Of a stretch of 64,000 bases of DNA, positions 49,764-60,926 are shown in pieces. The DNA comes from Pseudomonadota bacterium. Its GTDB lineage: Bacteria > Pseudomonadota > Gammaproteobacteria > Burkholderiales > Burkholderiaceae_C. Under the pieces are notes generated by a model. That model worked only from the letters and a program-made list of their open reading frames with translations. It did not search any database and was not told the origin of the DNA. The stretch covers positions 29,735-93,734 of the forward strand of contig JAKOZT010000061.1 in the NCBI GenBank assembly GCA_029779845.1, read 5' to 3'. The position numbers and the translations under genes were made by a program. The first letter of the stretch is position 1; each line of letters starts with the position of its first letter.

Positions 49764-52154
49764 GTGCAGCTCTCCTTCCCCTCGTCGCGTTCGGTTCGTC
49801 AGCGGCTCGTGCCGCTGGCCGTGGCGCTCGCCGCGGCCGGCATGGCGCGCGCCCAGAATGCCGACGAGCCGGCGCTGCCGCTGCAGCGCCTGCCCGCGCT
49901 GAAGCCGCCGCCGCGCGGCGACGCCGCCAAGGCGCTGCCGATCATCCTGAGGGCGCGCGAGCTGCGCGGCCGCCCCGACATCGAGACCGTCGCCGAAGGC
50001 GAGGCCGAGTTCCGCCGCGGCGGCCTGGTGCTCAGCGCCGACCAGCTGCGCTACCTGCATCCCGACGACCTCGCGATCGCGCGCGGCAACGTGCGCATCA
50101 GCCGCGACGGCAACGTCTACAGCGGGCCCGAGCTGCAATTGCACGTGCAGCGCTTCGAGGGCTTCTTCCTGCAGCCGAGCTACCACTTCGGCCGCACCGG
50201 CGCGGGCGGCACCGCGCGGCGCATCGACTTCATCGACGACCAGCGCGCGGTGGCCGTCGACGCCACCTACACCAGCTGCCCGGTGGGCGGCAGCGGCGGC
50301 CCGGCCTGGCTGCTGTCCACCGACAAGGTGCGCATGGACTTCGAGACCAACGAGGGCATCGCCGAGAACGCCGTGCTGCGCTTCTACGGCGTGCCCATCC
50401 TCGGTGCGCCGCTGCTGAGCTTCCCGCTCACCGACGAGCGCAAGTCGGGGTGGCTGCCGCCGTCGATCAACCTCGACAGCAAGAGCGGCCTGCAGCTCTC
50501 GGTGCCGTGGTACTGGAACATCGCGCCGAACCGCGACGCGACGCTGACGCCGCTGCTGTCGGCCAAGCGCGGCGTCGGCGGCGAGGCCGAGTTCCGCTAC
50601 CTCGAGCCGGGCTACCACGGCCGCGTCAACCTGCACGGCCTGCCCAACGACCAGGTGGCCGACCGCTCGCGCTACGCGCTGCTGGTGGAGCACGAGAGCA
50701 CGCTGCCGCTCGGCGCGGGCCTCTCGATGAAGGGGCTGCGCGTTTCCGACGACGCCTACTGGAAGGACTTCCCGAGCGCCGCGCCGAGCATCACGCCGCG
50801 CCTGCTGCTGGCCGACGCGACGCTGCGGCGCGAGTTCGACGGCTGGAGCAGCTACGCGCGCGTGCACCGCTGGCAGGTGCTGCAGGAGGACGACGCGCGC
50901 ATCGAGGCGCCCTACGACCGCGCGCCGCAGCTCGGCCTGCGCGGCACGCAGCGCTTCGGCGACGGCTTCGAGTTCGCGCTGGAGACCGAGCTGAACCGCT
51001 TCGCGATCCCGTCCGACGGGCTGGCCGATCCGGCGGGCAGCACGATCCGCCCGACCGGCGTGCGCTGGCACGCACTCGGCAGCATCGCGCGGCCGTTCGG
51101 CACGCCGGGCTGGACGGTGACGCCGCGCGCCTCGTTCAACGCCGCCGCCTATTCGCTCGACGAGCCGCTGGGCGGGCGGCGCAGCCTATCGCGCGTGATC
51201 CCGACGCTCAGCGTCGACAGCCACTGGCAGTTCGAGCGCGACACCCACTGGTTCGGCCGCGACGTGCGCCAGACGCTCGAGCCGCGGCTGATGTACGTGA
51301 ACACGCCGTACCGCGAGCAGGACGCGCGGCTCGCCTTCGACGCCGCGCAGCGCGACTTCAACTTCGAATCGCTGTACGCCGAGAACGCCTTCTCGGGCGT
51401 GGACCGCGTCTCCGACGCGCACCAGGTCACCGCCGGCGTGACCACGCGCTTCCTCGATCCCGCCAGCGGCGCCGAGGCCTTGCGCCTGGGGCTGGTGCAG
51501 CGCTACCTGTTCCGCGACCAGCGCATCACCGCCCAGTGCAGCAGCTCCGCCGACCCGCTGGTCGCGCCCGAGTGCACGCCGCTGACGCAGCGCTTCTCCG
51601 ACGTGCTGCTGCTCGGCTCGACCACGCTGGCGCGGCCCTGGACGCTCGACGGTTCGGTGCAGTACAGCCCCGACCGCAAGCGCACCGTGCGCTCCATCCT
51701 CGGCGCGCGCTATTCGCCCGGGCCGTACCGCACCTTCGGGCTGACCTACCGGCTGGCGCGCGGCTTGTCGGAGCAGGTCGAGCTGGGTTGGCAGTGGCCG
51801 ATCTACGGCCGCACGCCGGCCGAGGCGGCCGCGGCCGGCGGCAGCGGCGGGGAATGCAAGGGCAGCTGGTACAGCGTGGGCCGCGTCAACTACAGCCTGC
51901 GCGACAGCCGCATCACCGACTCGGTGGTCGGCTTCGAGTACGACGCCGGCTGCTGGATCGGCCGCGTCGTCGCCGAGCGGCTCTCGACCGGCCGCAGCGA
52001 GGCGACCACCCGGCTGATGCTGCAGCTCGAGCTGGTCGGCCTCTCGCGCCTGGGCTCCAACCCGCTGCAGGTCTTGAAGGACAATATCCCCGGCTACAAG
52101 CTGCTGCGCGAAGAGCATTCCACGCCCGCCGCGACCCGAACTTCCTATGACTGA
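49764..52154 (+). CDS. lptD: LPS-assembly protein LptD
   Basis: A 796-residue outer-membrane protein that inserts lipopolysaccharide into the outer leaflet with LptE. The signal peptide (1-31) ends ARAQ. An OstA-like N-terminal domain (about 60-170) is followed by the 26-strand barrel, with the landmark FPLTDERKSGWLPPSI and the C-terminal GLSRLGSNPLQVLKDNIPGY. Cys pairs near residues 176, 593 and 602 may form the disulfides that link domains. The start is a GTG with a weak ribosome-binding site. It overlaps surA by eight bases. Confidence 0.95.
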   Translation: MQLSFPSSRSVRQRLVPLAVALAAAGMARAQNADEPALPLQRLPALKPPPRGDAAKALPIILRARELRGRPDIETVAEGEAEFRRGGLVLSADQLRYLHPDDLAIARGNVRISRDGNVYSGPELQLHVQRFEGFFLQPSYHFGRTGAGGTARRIDFIDDQRAVAVDATYTSCPVGGSGGPAWLLSTDKVRMDFETNEGIAENAVLRFYGVPILGAPLLSFPLTDERKSGWLPPSINLDSKSGLQLSVPWYWNIAPNRDATLTPLLSAKRGVGGEAEFRYLEPGYHGRVNLHGLPNDQVADRSRYALLVEHESTLPLGAGLSMKGLRVSDDAYWKDFPSAAPSITPRLLLADATLRREFDGWSSYARVHRWQVLQEDDARIEAPYDRAPQLGLRGTQRFGDGFEFALETELNRFAIPSDGLADPAGSTIRPTGVRWHALGSIARPFGTPGWTVTPRASFNAAAYSLDEPLGGRRSLSRVIPTLSVDSHWQFERDTHWFGRDVRQTLEPRLMYVNTPYREQDARLAFDAAQRDFNFESLYAENAFSGVDRVSDAHQVTAGVTTRFLDPASGAEALRLGLVQRYLFRDQRITAQCSSSADPLVAPECTPLTQRFSDVLLLGSTTLARPWTLDGSVQYSPDRKRTVRSILGARYSPGPYRTFGLTYRLARGLSEQVELGWQWPIYGRTPAEAAAAGGSGGECKGSWYSVGRVNYSLRDSRITDSVVGFEYDAGCWIGRVVAERLSTGRSEATTRLMLQLELVGLSRLGSNPLQVLKDNIPGYKLLREEHSTPAATRTSYD

Positions 52155-53469
52155 TGCCCTGTTCGCCTGGCGCCCCGCGCTGCTGGCCCTCCTGCTCGCC
52201 GCGGCGATTCCCGCCGCGACGGCGCAGACGCGCGCCGCGCCGGCGCGCACCGGCGACTACATCCTCGCCGTCGTCAACCAGGAGCTGGTGACGGCCGCCG
52301 AACTGCAGGGCCGCCTCGAGCGCGTGCGCGCCGACGCGGCGCGCCAGCGCGCCACGCTGCCGCCCGAGGACCAGTTGAAGCGCGAGCTGCTGGATGCGCT
52401 GATCGACGAACGCGTGCAGCTGACCCACGCGCGCGAGAGCGGCATGCGCATCGACGACGCCGAACTGGACCGCGCGGTCAACAACGTCGCGGTGCAGAAC
52501 CAGATCACGATGGCGCAGCTGCGCGAGCGGCTGCGCAAGGAAGGCATCGACTACGCGCGCTTTCGCAACAACGTGCGCGACCAGCTGCTGACCGAGCGCG
52601 TGCGCGAGCGCGAAGTGCAGGCGCGCATCCGCGTCACCGATGCCGACATCGACGCGCTGCTGGCCGAACGCCGCGCCGCTGCCGGCGCGAGCGCCGAATA
52701 CAACATCGCGCAGATCCTCGTCACGGTGCCCGAGGGCGCGAGCGTCGAGGAGACCGCGCGGCGCCGCGAGCGTGCCGAAGCGGCGAAGAAGCGCGTCGCC
52801 GCCGGCGAGGCCTTCGAGGCGGTGGCGCGCGAGCTGTCGGAAGACGCGAACCGCGCCGCCGGCGGCGCGATCGGCCTGCGCGCCGCCGATCGCCTGCCCG
52901 ACGTGTTCGTCGAAGCGGTGAAGAACCTGAAAGTCGGCGAGGTGGCGAGCGAGCTGCTGCGCACCGGCGCGGGCTTTCACCTGCTCAAGCTGGTCGACAA
53001 GCGCGAGGGCGACGCCTTCCGCATCACGCAGACGCGCGCGCGCCACATCCTGCTGCGCGTCTCGCCGCAGCTCAGCGTCGAAGCCGCGCAGCGGCGCCTG
53101 GCGGGCTTCAAGCAGCAGATCGAGAGCGGCAAGGCGAGCTTCGAATCGCTGGCGCGCGACAACTCGGAAGACGGCAGCGCGCCGCAGGGCGGCGACCTGG
53201 GCTGGACCAGCCCCGGCACCTTCGTGCCCGAGTTCGAGGAGGCGATGAACAAGCTGCCGCTGGGCGGGCTGTCCGAGCCGGTGGTGTCGCGCTTCGGCGT
53301 GCACCTGATCCAGGTGGCCGAGCGCCGCCAGGTCACGCTCGACGTCAAGCAGCAGCGCGAACAGGCGCGCAACGTGCTGCGCGAGCGCAAGTTCGACGAA
53401 GCCTACGAGGAATGGCTGCGCGAGCTGCGCGCGCGCGCCTACGTCGAGATGCGCGAGGCGCCGCAGTAG
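52147..53469 (+). CDS. surA: Periplasmic chaperone/peptidyl-prolyl isomerase SurA
   Basis: A 440-residue periplasmic protein with a signal peptide cleaved near ATA-QT (about 26). An N-terminal chaperone domain (30-170) starts with [13 protein letters not shown]. Two parvulin-type isomerase domains follow, about 175-280 ([13 protein letters not shown]) and 285-395 ([32 protein letters not shown]). SurA folds outer-membrane proteins, including LptD encoded immediately upstream with an eight-base overlap. Confidence 0.95.
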   Translation: MTDALFAWRPALLALLLAAAIPAATAQTRAAPARTGDYILAVVNQELVTAAELQGRLERVRADAARQRATLPPEDQLKRELLDALIDERVQLTHARESGMRIDDAELDRAVNNVAVQNQITMAQLRERLRKEGIDYARFRNNVRDQLLTERVREREVQARIRVTDADIDALLAERRAAAGASAEYNIAQILVTVPEGASVEETARRRERAEAAKKRVAAGEAFEAVARELSEDANRAAGGAIGLRAADRLPDVFVEAVKNLKVGEVASELLRTGAGFHLLKLVDKREGDAFRITQTRARHILLRVSPQLSVEAAQRRLAGFKQQIESGKASFESLARDNSEDGSAPQGGDLGWTSPGTFVPEFEEAMNKLPLGGLSEPVVSRFGVHLIQVAERRQVTLDVKQQREQARNVLRERKFDEAYEEWLRELRARAYVEMREAPQ

Positions 53470-53473
53470 ACCG

Positions 53474-54331
53474 ATGGCGCAGAAGCCGCGGGCTGAGCGC
53501 CGGGCCGCTCCCAAGCCGGCCCGCATCCCCTCGGGGGATCGACCGGCGTATCCGCCGGTCGAGGGGCTCCATCAGGCCCGCAAGCGCTTCGGGCAGCACT
53601 TTCTTTCCGACACGGCAGTCATCGACGCGATCGTCGCGGCGATCGATCCGCGGCCCGGCGAGGCGATCGTCGAGATCGGCCCCGGCCTGGGCGCGATGAC
53701 GCTGCCGCTGCTCGCGCGCTGCGGGCGGCTCACCGTGATCGAACTCGACCGCGACCTCGCCGCCAGGCTGCGCCGCAACGAGCGGCTGGAGGTGATCGAG
53801 GCCGACGTGCTGAGGGTCGACTTCGCCGCGCTCGCCGAGCGCGCCGGCGGCAGGCTGCGCGTGGTCGGCAACCTGCCCTACAACATCTCGTCGCCGATCC
53901 TCTTTCATCTGCTGCCGGTGGCCGCCAGCGTGATCGACCAGACCTTCATGCTGCAGAAGGAAGTGGTCGCGCGCATGGCTGCCGCGCCGGGCGGCAAGGA
54001 CTACGGGCGCTTGAGCGTGATGCTGCAGTGGCGCTACGACATCGAATCCATTCTCGACGTGCCGCCCGAGGCCTTCGAGCCGCCGCCGCGCGTCGATTCG
54101 GCGGTGGTGCGCATGCAGCCGCTGCCGGGGGTCGAAGGGGTCGACGCCGCGCTGCTCGCCGAGCTGGTCACGGTGGCCTTCTCGCAGCGCCGCAAGCTGC
54201 TGCGCCACACGCTCGGGCGCTGGCTCGAGGCGCGCGGCGCCGCCGGCGATTTCGATCTGCAACGCCGCGCCGAGGAGGTGCCGGTGGCCGAGTACCTCGC
54301 GCTGGCGCGGCGCGTCGCGCCGGCGCAATGA
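53474..54331 (+). CDS. rsmA: 16S rRNA dimethyladenosine transferase RsmA/KsgA, with repeat-derived N terminus
   Basis: A 285-residue SAM-dependent methyltransferase that dimethylates two adenines of helix 45 in 16S rRNA. The usual start motif [10 protein letters not shown] is here at residues 35-44, followed by [11 protein letters not shown] (SAM site), [10 protein letters not shown] and the catalytic NLPY at 133-136. Residues 8-33 are encoded by the dispersed repeat at 53497-53570. No in-frame ATG, GTG or TTG exists between residue 1 and the RKRFGQHF motif, so the repeat appears to be translated. The gene begins four bases after surA. Confidence 0.93.
   Translation: MAQKPRAERRAAPKPARIPSGDRPAYPPVEGLHQARKRFGQHFLSDTAVIDAIVAAIDPRPGEAIVEIGPGLGAMTLPLLARCGRLTVIELDRDLAARLRRNERLEVIEADVLRVDFAALAERAGGRLRVVGNLPYNISSPILFHLLPVAASVIDQTFMLQKEVVARMAAAPGGKDYGRLSVMLQWRYDIESILDVPPEAFEPPPRVDSAVVRMQPLPGVEGVDAALLAELVTVAFSQRRKLLRHTLGRWLEARGAAGDFDLQRRAEEVPVAEYLALARRVAPAQ
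53497..53570. repeat. Dispersed GC-rich repeat, copy B, inside rsmA
   Basis: It opens with GCGCCGGGCCG, then CTCCCAAGCCGG, a CCCCTCGGGGG dyad and an inner dyad GACCGGCG/CGCCGGTC, closing with GAGGGGCTCC. The first 25 bases and the dyad order match copy A at 48537-48599. It lies entirely within the 5' coding part of rsmA and keeps the reading frame open. Confidence 0.65.
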
Positions 54332-54333
54332 AA

Positions 54334-54355
54334 ACGGCGGCCGGGAGGCCGCCGT
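54334..54355. terminator. Hairpin immediately after rsmA
   Basis: ACGGCGGCC (54334-54342) pairs perfectly with GGCCGCCGT (54347-54355) around a GGGA tetraloop, two bases after the rsmA stop. An AAAA tract precedes it, so it would also give a T-run on the other strand. Probable terminator of the lptD-surA-rsmA operon. Confidence 0.6.
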
Positions 54356-54394
54356 CGTAGAGCGTCGAGAAGTCAGCGCGCGATCAGGCCGCCG

Positions 54395-54577
54395 TCATGC
54401 AGCGTTGAGCCACATCGCGGTATCGAAGGCGCTGCTCATCATCGGCATGTTCATGCCGAAGCTGGCATTGGCTGCGTTCTTGGCGGCCGGCTTGCCGGCG
54501 ACGTTCTGGGTCGTTTCCGTCGCCCGCTCCCATGACCCTTGTTCCTGGGAGCGGGCTACTGAAAAGAATAGAAGCAC
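54395..54577 (-). other. Possible small ORF after the barstar gene, unrecognised
   Basis: A 60-codon GTG-initiated frame overlaps the last seven codons of barstar and ends in a methionine-rich, alanine-rich tail (GMNMPMMSSAFDTAMWLNAA). The C-terminal composition looks protein-like rather than random, and it fills a 160-base gap that otherwise holds only the rsmA hairpin. I do not recognise it; it may be a decayed gene end. Confidence 0.25.
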
Positions 54578-54951
54578 CTGAATGGTATTCGTCGCTCGCC
54601 CCAGTAGTCGGCGGCGTCGCGGAACACGTCGAGCAGCTGCTCGCGCGCCTCGCGGTCGAAGCGCGGGTTGTCGGGCAGCTGCTCGAGCACCACCACGAAG
54701 CCCGGCTGCGAACCGGCCTTGTGCACCAGGTCGGTCATGCAGTCGTAGAGCGCGTCCAGGTTCTTGCCGAAATGGGCGGGGAACAGGAACGCCTGGGCGA
54801 TGGCCTCGAGCACCTCCTGCTTCGACTGCGCCGAAGACAGGTTCGCGTAGAGGAAATGCTGGCCGGCGCCTTCGGCGGCGGCCATCAAGTCCTCCACGCG
54901 GTAGGCGCGGATGGCCTGCACGATGTTCGGACGGACGGTCTGCAAGAGCAT
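54556..54951 (-). CDS. Barstar-family ribonuclease inhibitor
   Basis: A 131-residue cytoplasmic protein of the barstar fold: the central HFGKNLDALYDCMTDLV helix and strand (the nuclease-contact region in barstar) and the later FVVVLEQLP strand are clear. The start MLLQTVRPN has an excellent AAGGAGG site nine bases upstream. It lies 41 bases downstream of a secreted RNase gene and should neutralise that enzyme in the cytoplasm before export. Confidence 0.88.
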   Translation of the reverse strand: MLLQTVRPNIVQAIRAYRVEDLMAAAEGAGQHFLYANLSSAQSKQEVLEAIAQAFLFPAHFGKNLDALYDCMTDLVHKAGSQPGFVVVLEQLPDNPRFDREAREQLLDVFRDAADYWGERRIPFRCFYSFQ

Positions 54952-54992
54952 GGTCTCGTTCCTCCTTGTTTCACCAAATTCTCGTGTGCCGA

Positions 54993-55415
54993 TCACTGCA
55001 CGATGCGGCGAAAGCTCGCATAGTGGTCGGCGCTGTAGTAGCAGGCTTCAGGCGCGGCGGGCTGCTTTCCGCCGCAGACGATCCGCCGGGCGCCGCGATC
55101 CCTGGCGCCCGGTGTCCTGACGGTGTACTCGCGGTAGAAGCCCCGCTTCTGCAGCGGCAGCATCCGTTCGCGGTTGCCGAACACCGAGCCGTCCTTGGAA
55201 TGCGGAAACGGCCCGCCGGAGAGGATCAGCCCATGTGTCTTCACGGCCTCGGGCGGCAGCTCGGCGAGCGTCACGACGGCCGCCGCTGCCGGCTCCCTGG
55301 CCTGCGCCGCTCCGTTCGGAAGCATTGCACCGGCCACGCCTGCCGCCGCCACCACGACCGCCAGCCCCGCTTGCCGAAGCCCACGCCACCGCAGTGACCG
55401 ACCGGAGGAAGACAC
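54993..55415 (-). CDS. Secreted guanyl-specific ribonuclease (barnase/RNase Sa-like)
   Basis: A 140-residue exported RNase. Residues 1-39 hold an N-terminal arginine-rich then hydrophobic segment ending AAQA. In the mature part VFGNRERMLP precedes the catalytic core: Glu96 (YREYTV), Arg107 and Arg111 (PGARDRGARR) and His131 (SADHYASF), which line up with the catalytic Glu, two Arg and His of RNase Sa. It cleaves RNA at guanosine. The chosen GTG has AGGGA six bases upstream; an earlier GTG (55469) is possible. Barstar follows on the same strand. About 210 bases of relatively AT-rich sequence upstream (55470-55681) probably hold its promoter. Confidence 0.88.
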   Translation of the reverse strand: MSSSGRSLRWRGLRQAGLAVVVAAAGVAGAMLPNGAAQAREPAAAAVVTLAELPPEAVKTHGLILSGGPFPHSKDGSVFGNRERMLPLQKRGFYREYTVRTPGARDRGARRIVCGGKQPAAPEACYYSADHYASFRRIVQ

Positions 55416-55614
55416 GGGTAATCCCTGAATCCAGAAGCCGGAATGGTAGCGAAATGGGCGCGAAATCACAAGTCACTGCCTCAAAATAGGGCAATGAGAT
55501 GTGTTTGTTAGCTTGCGCTCACAGTCAGATATTTCGCCGTGAATTCGAGAGATTCAGCGACGGAAGGCGCATTTTCATGCGACCGGGCCGCGTTGCGCGC
55601 CGCAGCAATGCCCC

Positions 55615-55641
55615 CGCGCCGCGGTGGTGCTCCGCGGCGCG
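55615..55641. terminator. Hairpin downstream of maeB
   Basis: CGCGCCGCGG (55615-55624) pairs perfectly with CCGCGGCGCG (55632-55641) around a seven-base loop, 41 bases after the stop of the leftward maeB gene. No T-run follows, so it is a likely but not textbook terminator. Confidence 0.5.
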
Positions 55642-55681
55642 CCTGGCGCGTTCAATCGAACTGCATGACGCCGCCGCCGCA

Positions 55682-58000
<2,319 letters not shown>

Positions 58001-58135
58001 GGCTTGTCTCGCGGCTGATTCTGAACGCGCCCCGGCGGCTGCGGGGGAGCGGATTGTAGGAGCGGGTGCGCAGTGTCCGCCCGGCGCCGGCACGCAGCCA
58101 TGCGCGAAAGTGCGTATCTCTTTTGACCCTGCGGA

Positions 58136-60244
58136 ATGAATACTGCGTCCATGAAAGAGCCTCCCGCCCGTGCCGCGCCCGCGCCCGCGCGAGCGCGCAG
58201 CCGCCGCCTCGCGCTGTGGGGCGCGCTGGTGGCGCTGCTGGTGGTGGCGCAGTCGCTGCTCGTCTACCTGACCGCCAACTACGAGCGCGTGCGCGCGCAG
58301 GACCAGGTCGAGGCTGCCTCAGCCGCGGCCGCCGCCGACGTGCGGCAGACGCTCGCGCGCCAGCTGCAAAGCCTGCAGGCGCTGCAGTGGAACGACCCCG
58401 GCGTGCAGCGCTGGCGCGCGGAAGCCGCCGCGCTGCTGCATGCGCGCCGCGAGCTGATGCGCATCGAGCGGCGCGACGCGGCGCTGCGCATCGCCGACGC
58501 GGTCGATTCGCCGTACCAGGGCCCGGTGTTCGGCCGCATCGCGCGCGAGGCCATCGAGCTGGAGGCGCAGCTCGCCTGCGCGGGCGCGCAGCGCATCGCG
58601 GCGCCGGCGTTCTCGCGCAGCTACTTCGTTCCCCTGGCCGATGGCCTCGGCCTGGAGATGATCGACCTGTGCATCCCGGTGCAGCGCGCCGGCCGGTCGG
58701 ACGGCGCGGTGGTGGCGACGCTCGCGCTCGGACGCCTGCTGGAGGAGTCGGTCGGTGCCGAGATGGCGCGCACGCACGAACTCTCGTTCATCGAGGGCGA
58801 CGGCACGCGGCTGGCGCGCGCCGGCGTGCGCCGCGGCGCGGGCGTCTACGTGGCCGAGCGCATCATCGACCTGCCCGGCCAGTCGCTGCAGTTGCGCGTC
58901 GACAGCACGCGCGGCTCGCCCAGACTGATCCCGAACCTCGCGGTGGCGCTGGTGCTGGGCCTGTCGTTCGCGCTCGCGGTGGTGGTGATGCTGCTGGTGC
59001 GCGACGTGCGCCGCCGCGCCGGCGCCGAGGCGCGGCTGGCCGAGGCGCTGGCCTTCCGCAAGGCGATGGAGGATTCGCTCGTCACCGGGCTGCGCGCGCG
59101 CGACCTGGGCGGGCGCATCACGCACGTCAACCCGGCCTTCTGCGAGATGGTCGGCTTCAGCGCCGACGAGCTGATGGCGCCGGCCACGCCGCCCTACTGG
59201 CCGCCCGAGCTGGCCGACGAATACGCGCGCCGCCAGAGCGCGCGCCTGGGCGGCCCGGCGCTGGTGCCGGGGCGCAGCGAGCAGGAGGCGCGCGCCGGCT
59301 TCGAGACCGTCTTCATGCGCCGCAACGGCGAGCGCTTCCCGGTGCTGATCTTCGAGGCGCCGCTGGTCGACGGCCAGGGCCGCCACACCGGCTGGATGAG
59401 CAGCGTGCTCGACCTGAGCGCGCAGCGCCGCGCCGAGGAGCTGTCGCGCCAGCAGCAGGAGCGGCTGCAGGCCACCGCGCGCCTCGCGACGGTGGGCGAG
59501 ATGGCCTCGCTGCTCAGCCACGAGCTGAACCAGCCGCTGGCGGCGATCGCCAGCTACGCGGCCGGCTCGCTGAACCTGCTGGGCGGCGAGGGTGCGCAGA
59601 CCGACGCCGAGACGACAACGATGCTGCGCCAGGCCGCGCAGCGCATCGCCGAGCAGGCCGAGCGCGCCGGGCGCGTCATCAAGAGCGTGCACGACTTCGT
59701 GCGCCGCCGCGAGCAGGCGCGCGAGGCGCTGCGCGCCGACGTGCTGTTCGACGCCGTGATGCCGCTGGTGAAGCTGCAGGCGCGCAAGAGCGGCGCGCGC
59801 ATCGAGGTGGAACTGCCCGACCCGCCGCCGCGCGTGGTGTGCGACCGCACGATGGTCGAGCAGGTGCTGCTGAACCTGACGCGCAACGGCATCCAGGCGA
59901 TGGAGGGCAGCACCGAGCCGGCGCAGCGCGTGCTGACGCTGAAGGCGCAGCAGACCCATCCGCGCTGGGTGAGCTTCAGCGTGGTCGACCGCGGCCCGGG
60001 CATCGCTCCCGACGTCGCGGCGCGCCTGTTCACGCCCTTCTTCACGACGCGCAGCGAAGGCATGGGCCTGGGCCTGAGCCTGTGCCGCACGGTGATCGAG
60101 CAGCACGGCGGCGCGCTCGATTTCGTCAATCTCCCGGGCAACGGCGGCGGTCCCGGCACCGAATTTCGGTTTACCCTTCCGGCCGACGGCGGCGAGCGCG
60201 CCGCCCGCGCTCCCGGGCGCGCCGCCACAGCGCACGAATCATGA
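58136..60244 (+). CDS. PAS-containing sensor histidine kinase, DctB/FixL-like
   Basis: A 702-residue kinase. A membrane helix at about 26-46, a periplasmic sensing domain (50-260) and a second helix (about 265-287) precede a PAS domain (300-435). The dimerisation motif LLSHELNQPLAAI gives phosphoacceptor His462, followed by the ATPase N box NLTRNGIQAM and G boxes DRGPGIAP and GMGLGLS. The overall form matches C4-dicarboxylate or similar sensors. It diverges from maeB and overlaps the next regulator by four bases, so a link to organic-acid metabolism is plausible. Confidence 0.9.
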   Translation: MNTASMKEPPARAAPAPARARSRRLALWGALVALLVVAQSLLVYLTANYERVRAQDQVEAASAAAAADVRQTLARQLQSLQALQWNDPGVQRWRAEAAALLHARRELMRIERRDAALRIADAVDSPYQGPVFGRIAREAIELEAQLACAGAQRIAAPAFSRSYFVPLADGLGLEMIDLCIPVQRAGRSDGAVVATLALGRLLEESVGAEMARTHELSFIEGDGTRLARAGVRRGAGVYVAERIIDLPGQSLQLRVDSTRGSPRLIPNLAVALVLGLSFALAVVVMLLVRDVRRRAGAEARLAEALAFRKAMEDSLVTGLRARDLGGRITHVNPAFCEMVGFSADELMAPATPPYWPPELADEYARRQSARLGGPALVPGRSEQEARAGFETVFMRRNGERFPVLIFEAPLVDGQGRHTGWMSSVLDLSAQRRAEELSRQQQERLQATARLATVGEMASLLSHELNQPLAAIASYAAGSLNLLGGEGAQTDAETTTMLRQAAQRIAEQAERAGRVIKSVHDFVRRREQAREALRADVLFDAVMPLVKLQARKSGARIEVELPDPPPRVVCDRTMVEQVLLNLTRNGIQAMEGSTEPAQRVLTLKAQQTHPRWVSFSVVDRGPGIAPDVAARLFTPFFTTRSEGMGLGLSLCRTVIEQHGGALDFVNLPGNGGGPGTEFRFTLPADGGERAARAPGRAATAHES

Positions 60245-60903
60245 ACGCCACCCCCGCCGCCACCTCGCTCGGACTGCCGATCGTCTACCTCGTCGACGAC
60301 GAAGACGTGGTGCGCGATGCGCTCGGCTGGCTGCTGCGCTCGCGCCGGCTGCTCAGCGAGGGTTTCCCCAGCGCCGAGGCCTTCGAGGCGATGCTGGCCG
60401 CCAAGACGCCCGCCGCGCTGGCCGAATGGCCGGTGGCGCCGAGCTGCCTGCTGCTGGACGTGCGCATGCCCGGCATGAGCGGGCTGTCGCTGTTCGAGCG
60501 GCTGGTCGAGCGGCGCCTGATCGCCGCGCTGCCGGTGATCTTCCTGACCGGCCACGGCGACGTGCCGACCGCGGTGGCGGCGGTCAAGCGCGGCGCCTTC
60601 GACTTCGTCGAGAAGCCGTTCTCCGACAACGCGCTGGTCGACCGCATCGAGCAGGCCTTGCAGCGCAGCGAAGCGGCGATCCGCGCGCGCCTGGGCCGCG
60701 AAGGCGTGCAGCGCCGCCTGGGCGAGCTGACCGAGCGCGAGCGCGAGGTGATGCGCCTGGTGGTCGAAGGGCGACCCAACAAGCTGATCGCCGACGCGCT
60801 GGACATCAGCGTGCGCACCGTCGAAGTGCACCGCGCGCGCGTGTTCGAGAAGATGGACGTGCGCTCGGCGGTGGAACTGGCCAACCTCCTGCGCGAGGTG
60901 TGA
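60241..60903 (+). CDS. FixJ/NarL-type response regulator
   Basis: A 220-residue regulator. The receiver domain has the acidic pair DDED near residue 20, phosphoacceptor Asp73 (LLLDVRMPGMSG), Thr in FLTGHGDVPTAV and Lys in FVEKPF, the FixJ-like pattern. The C-terminal LuxR-type HTH reads LTEREREVMRLVVEGRPNK then ISVRTVEVHRARVFEKM. The ATG overlaps the kinase stop, so it is the cognate partner. The 23 bases after it precede thiL on the same strand. Confidence 0.93.
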   Translation: MNATPAATSLGLPIVYLVDDEDVVRDALGWLLRSRRLLSEGFPSAEAFEAMLAAKTPAALAEWPVAPSCLLLDVRMPGMSGLSLFERLVERRLIAALPVIFLTGHGDVPTAVAAVKRGAFDFVEKPFSDNALVDRIEQALQRSEAAIRARLGREGVQRRLGELTEREREVMRLVVEGRPNKLIADALDISVRTVEVHRARVFEKMDVRSAVELANLLREV

Positions 60904-60926
60904 GCCGGCGCGGCGACAATCGCCGC

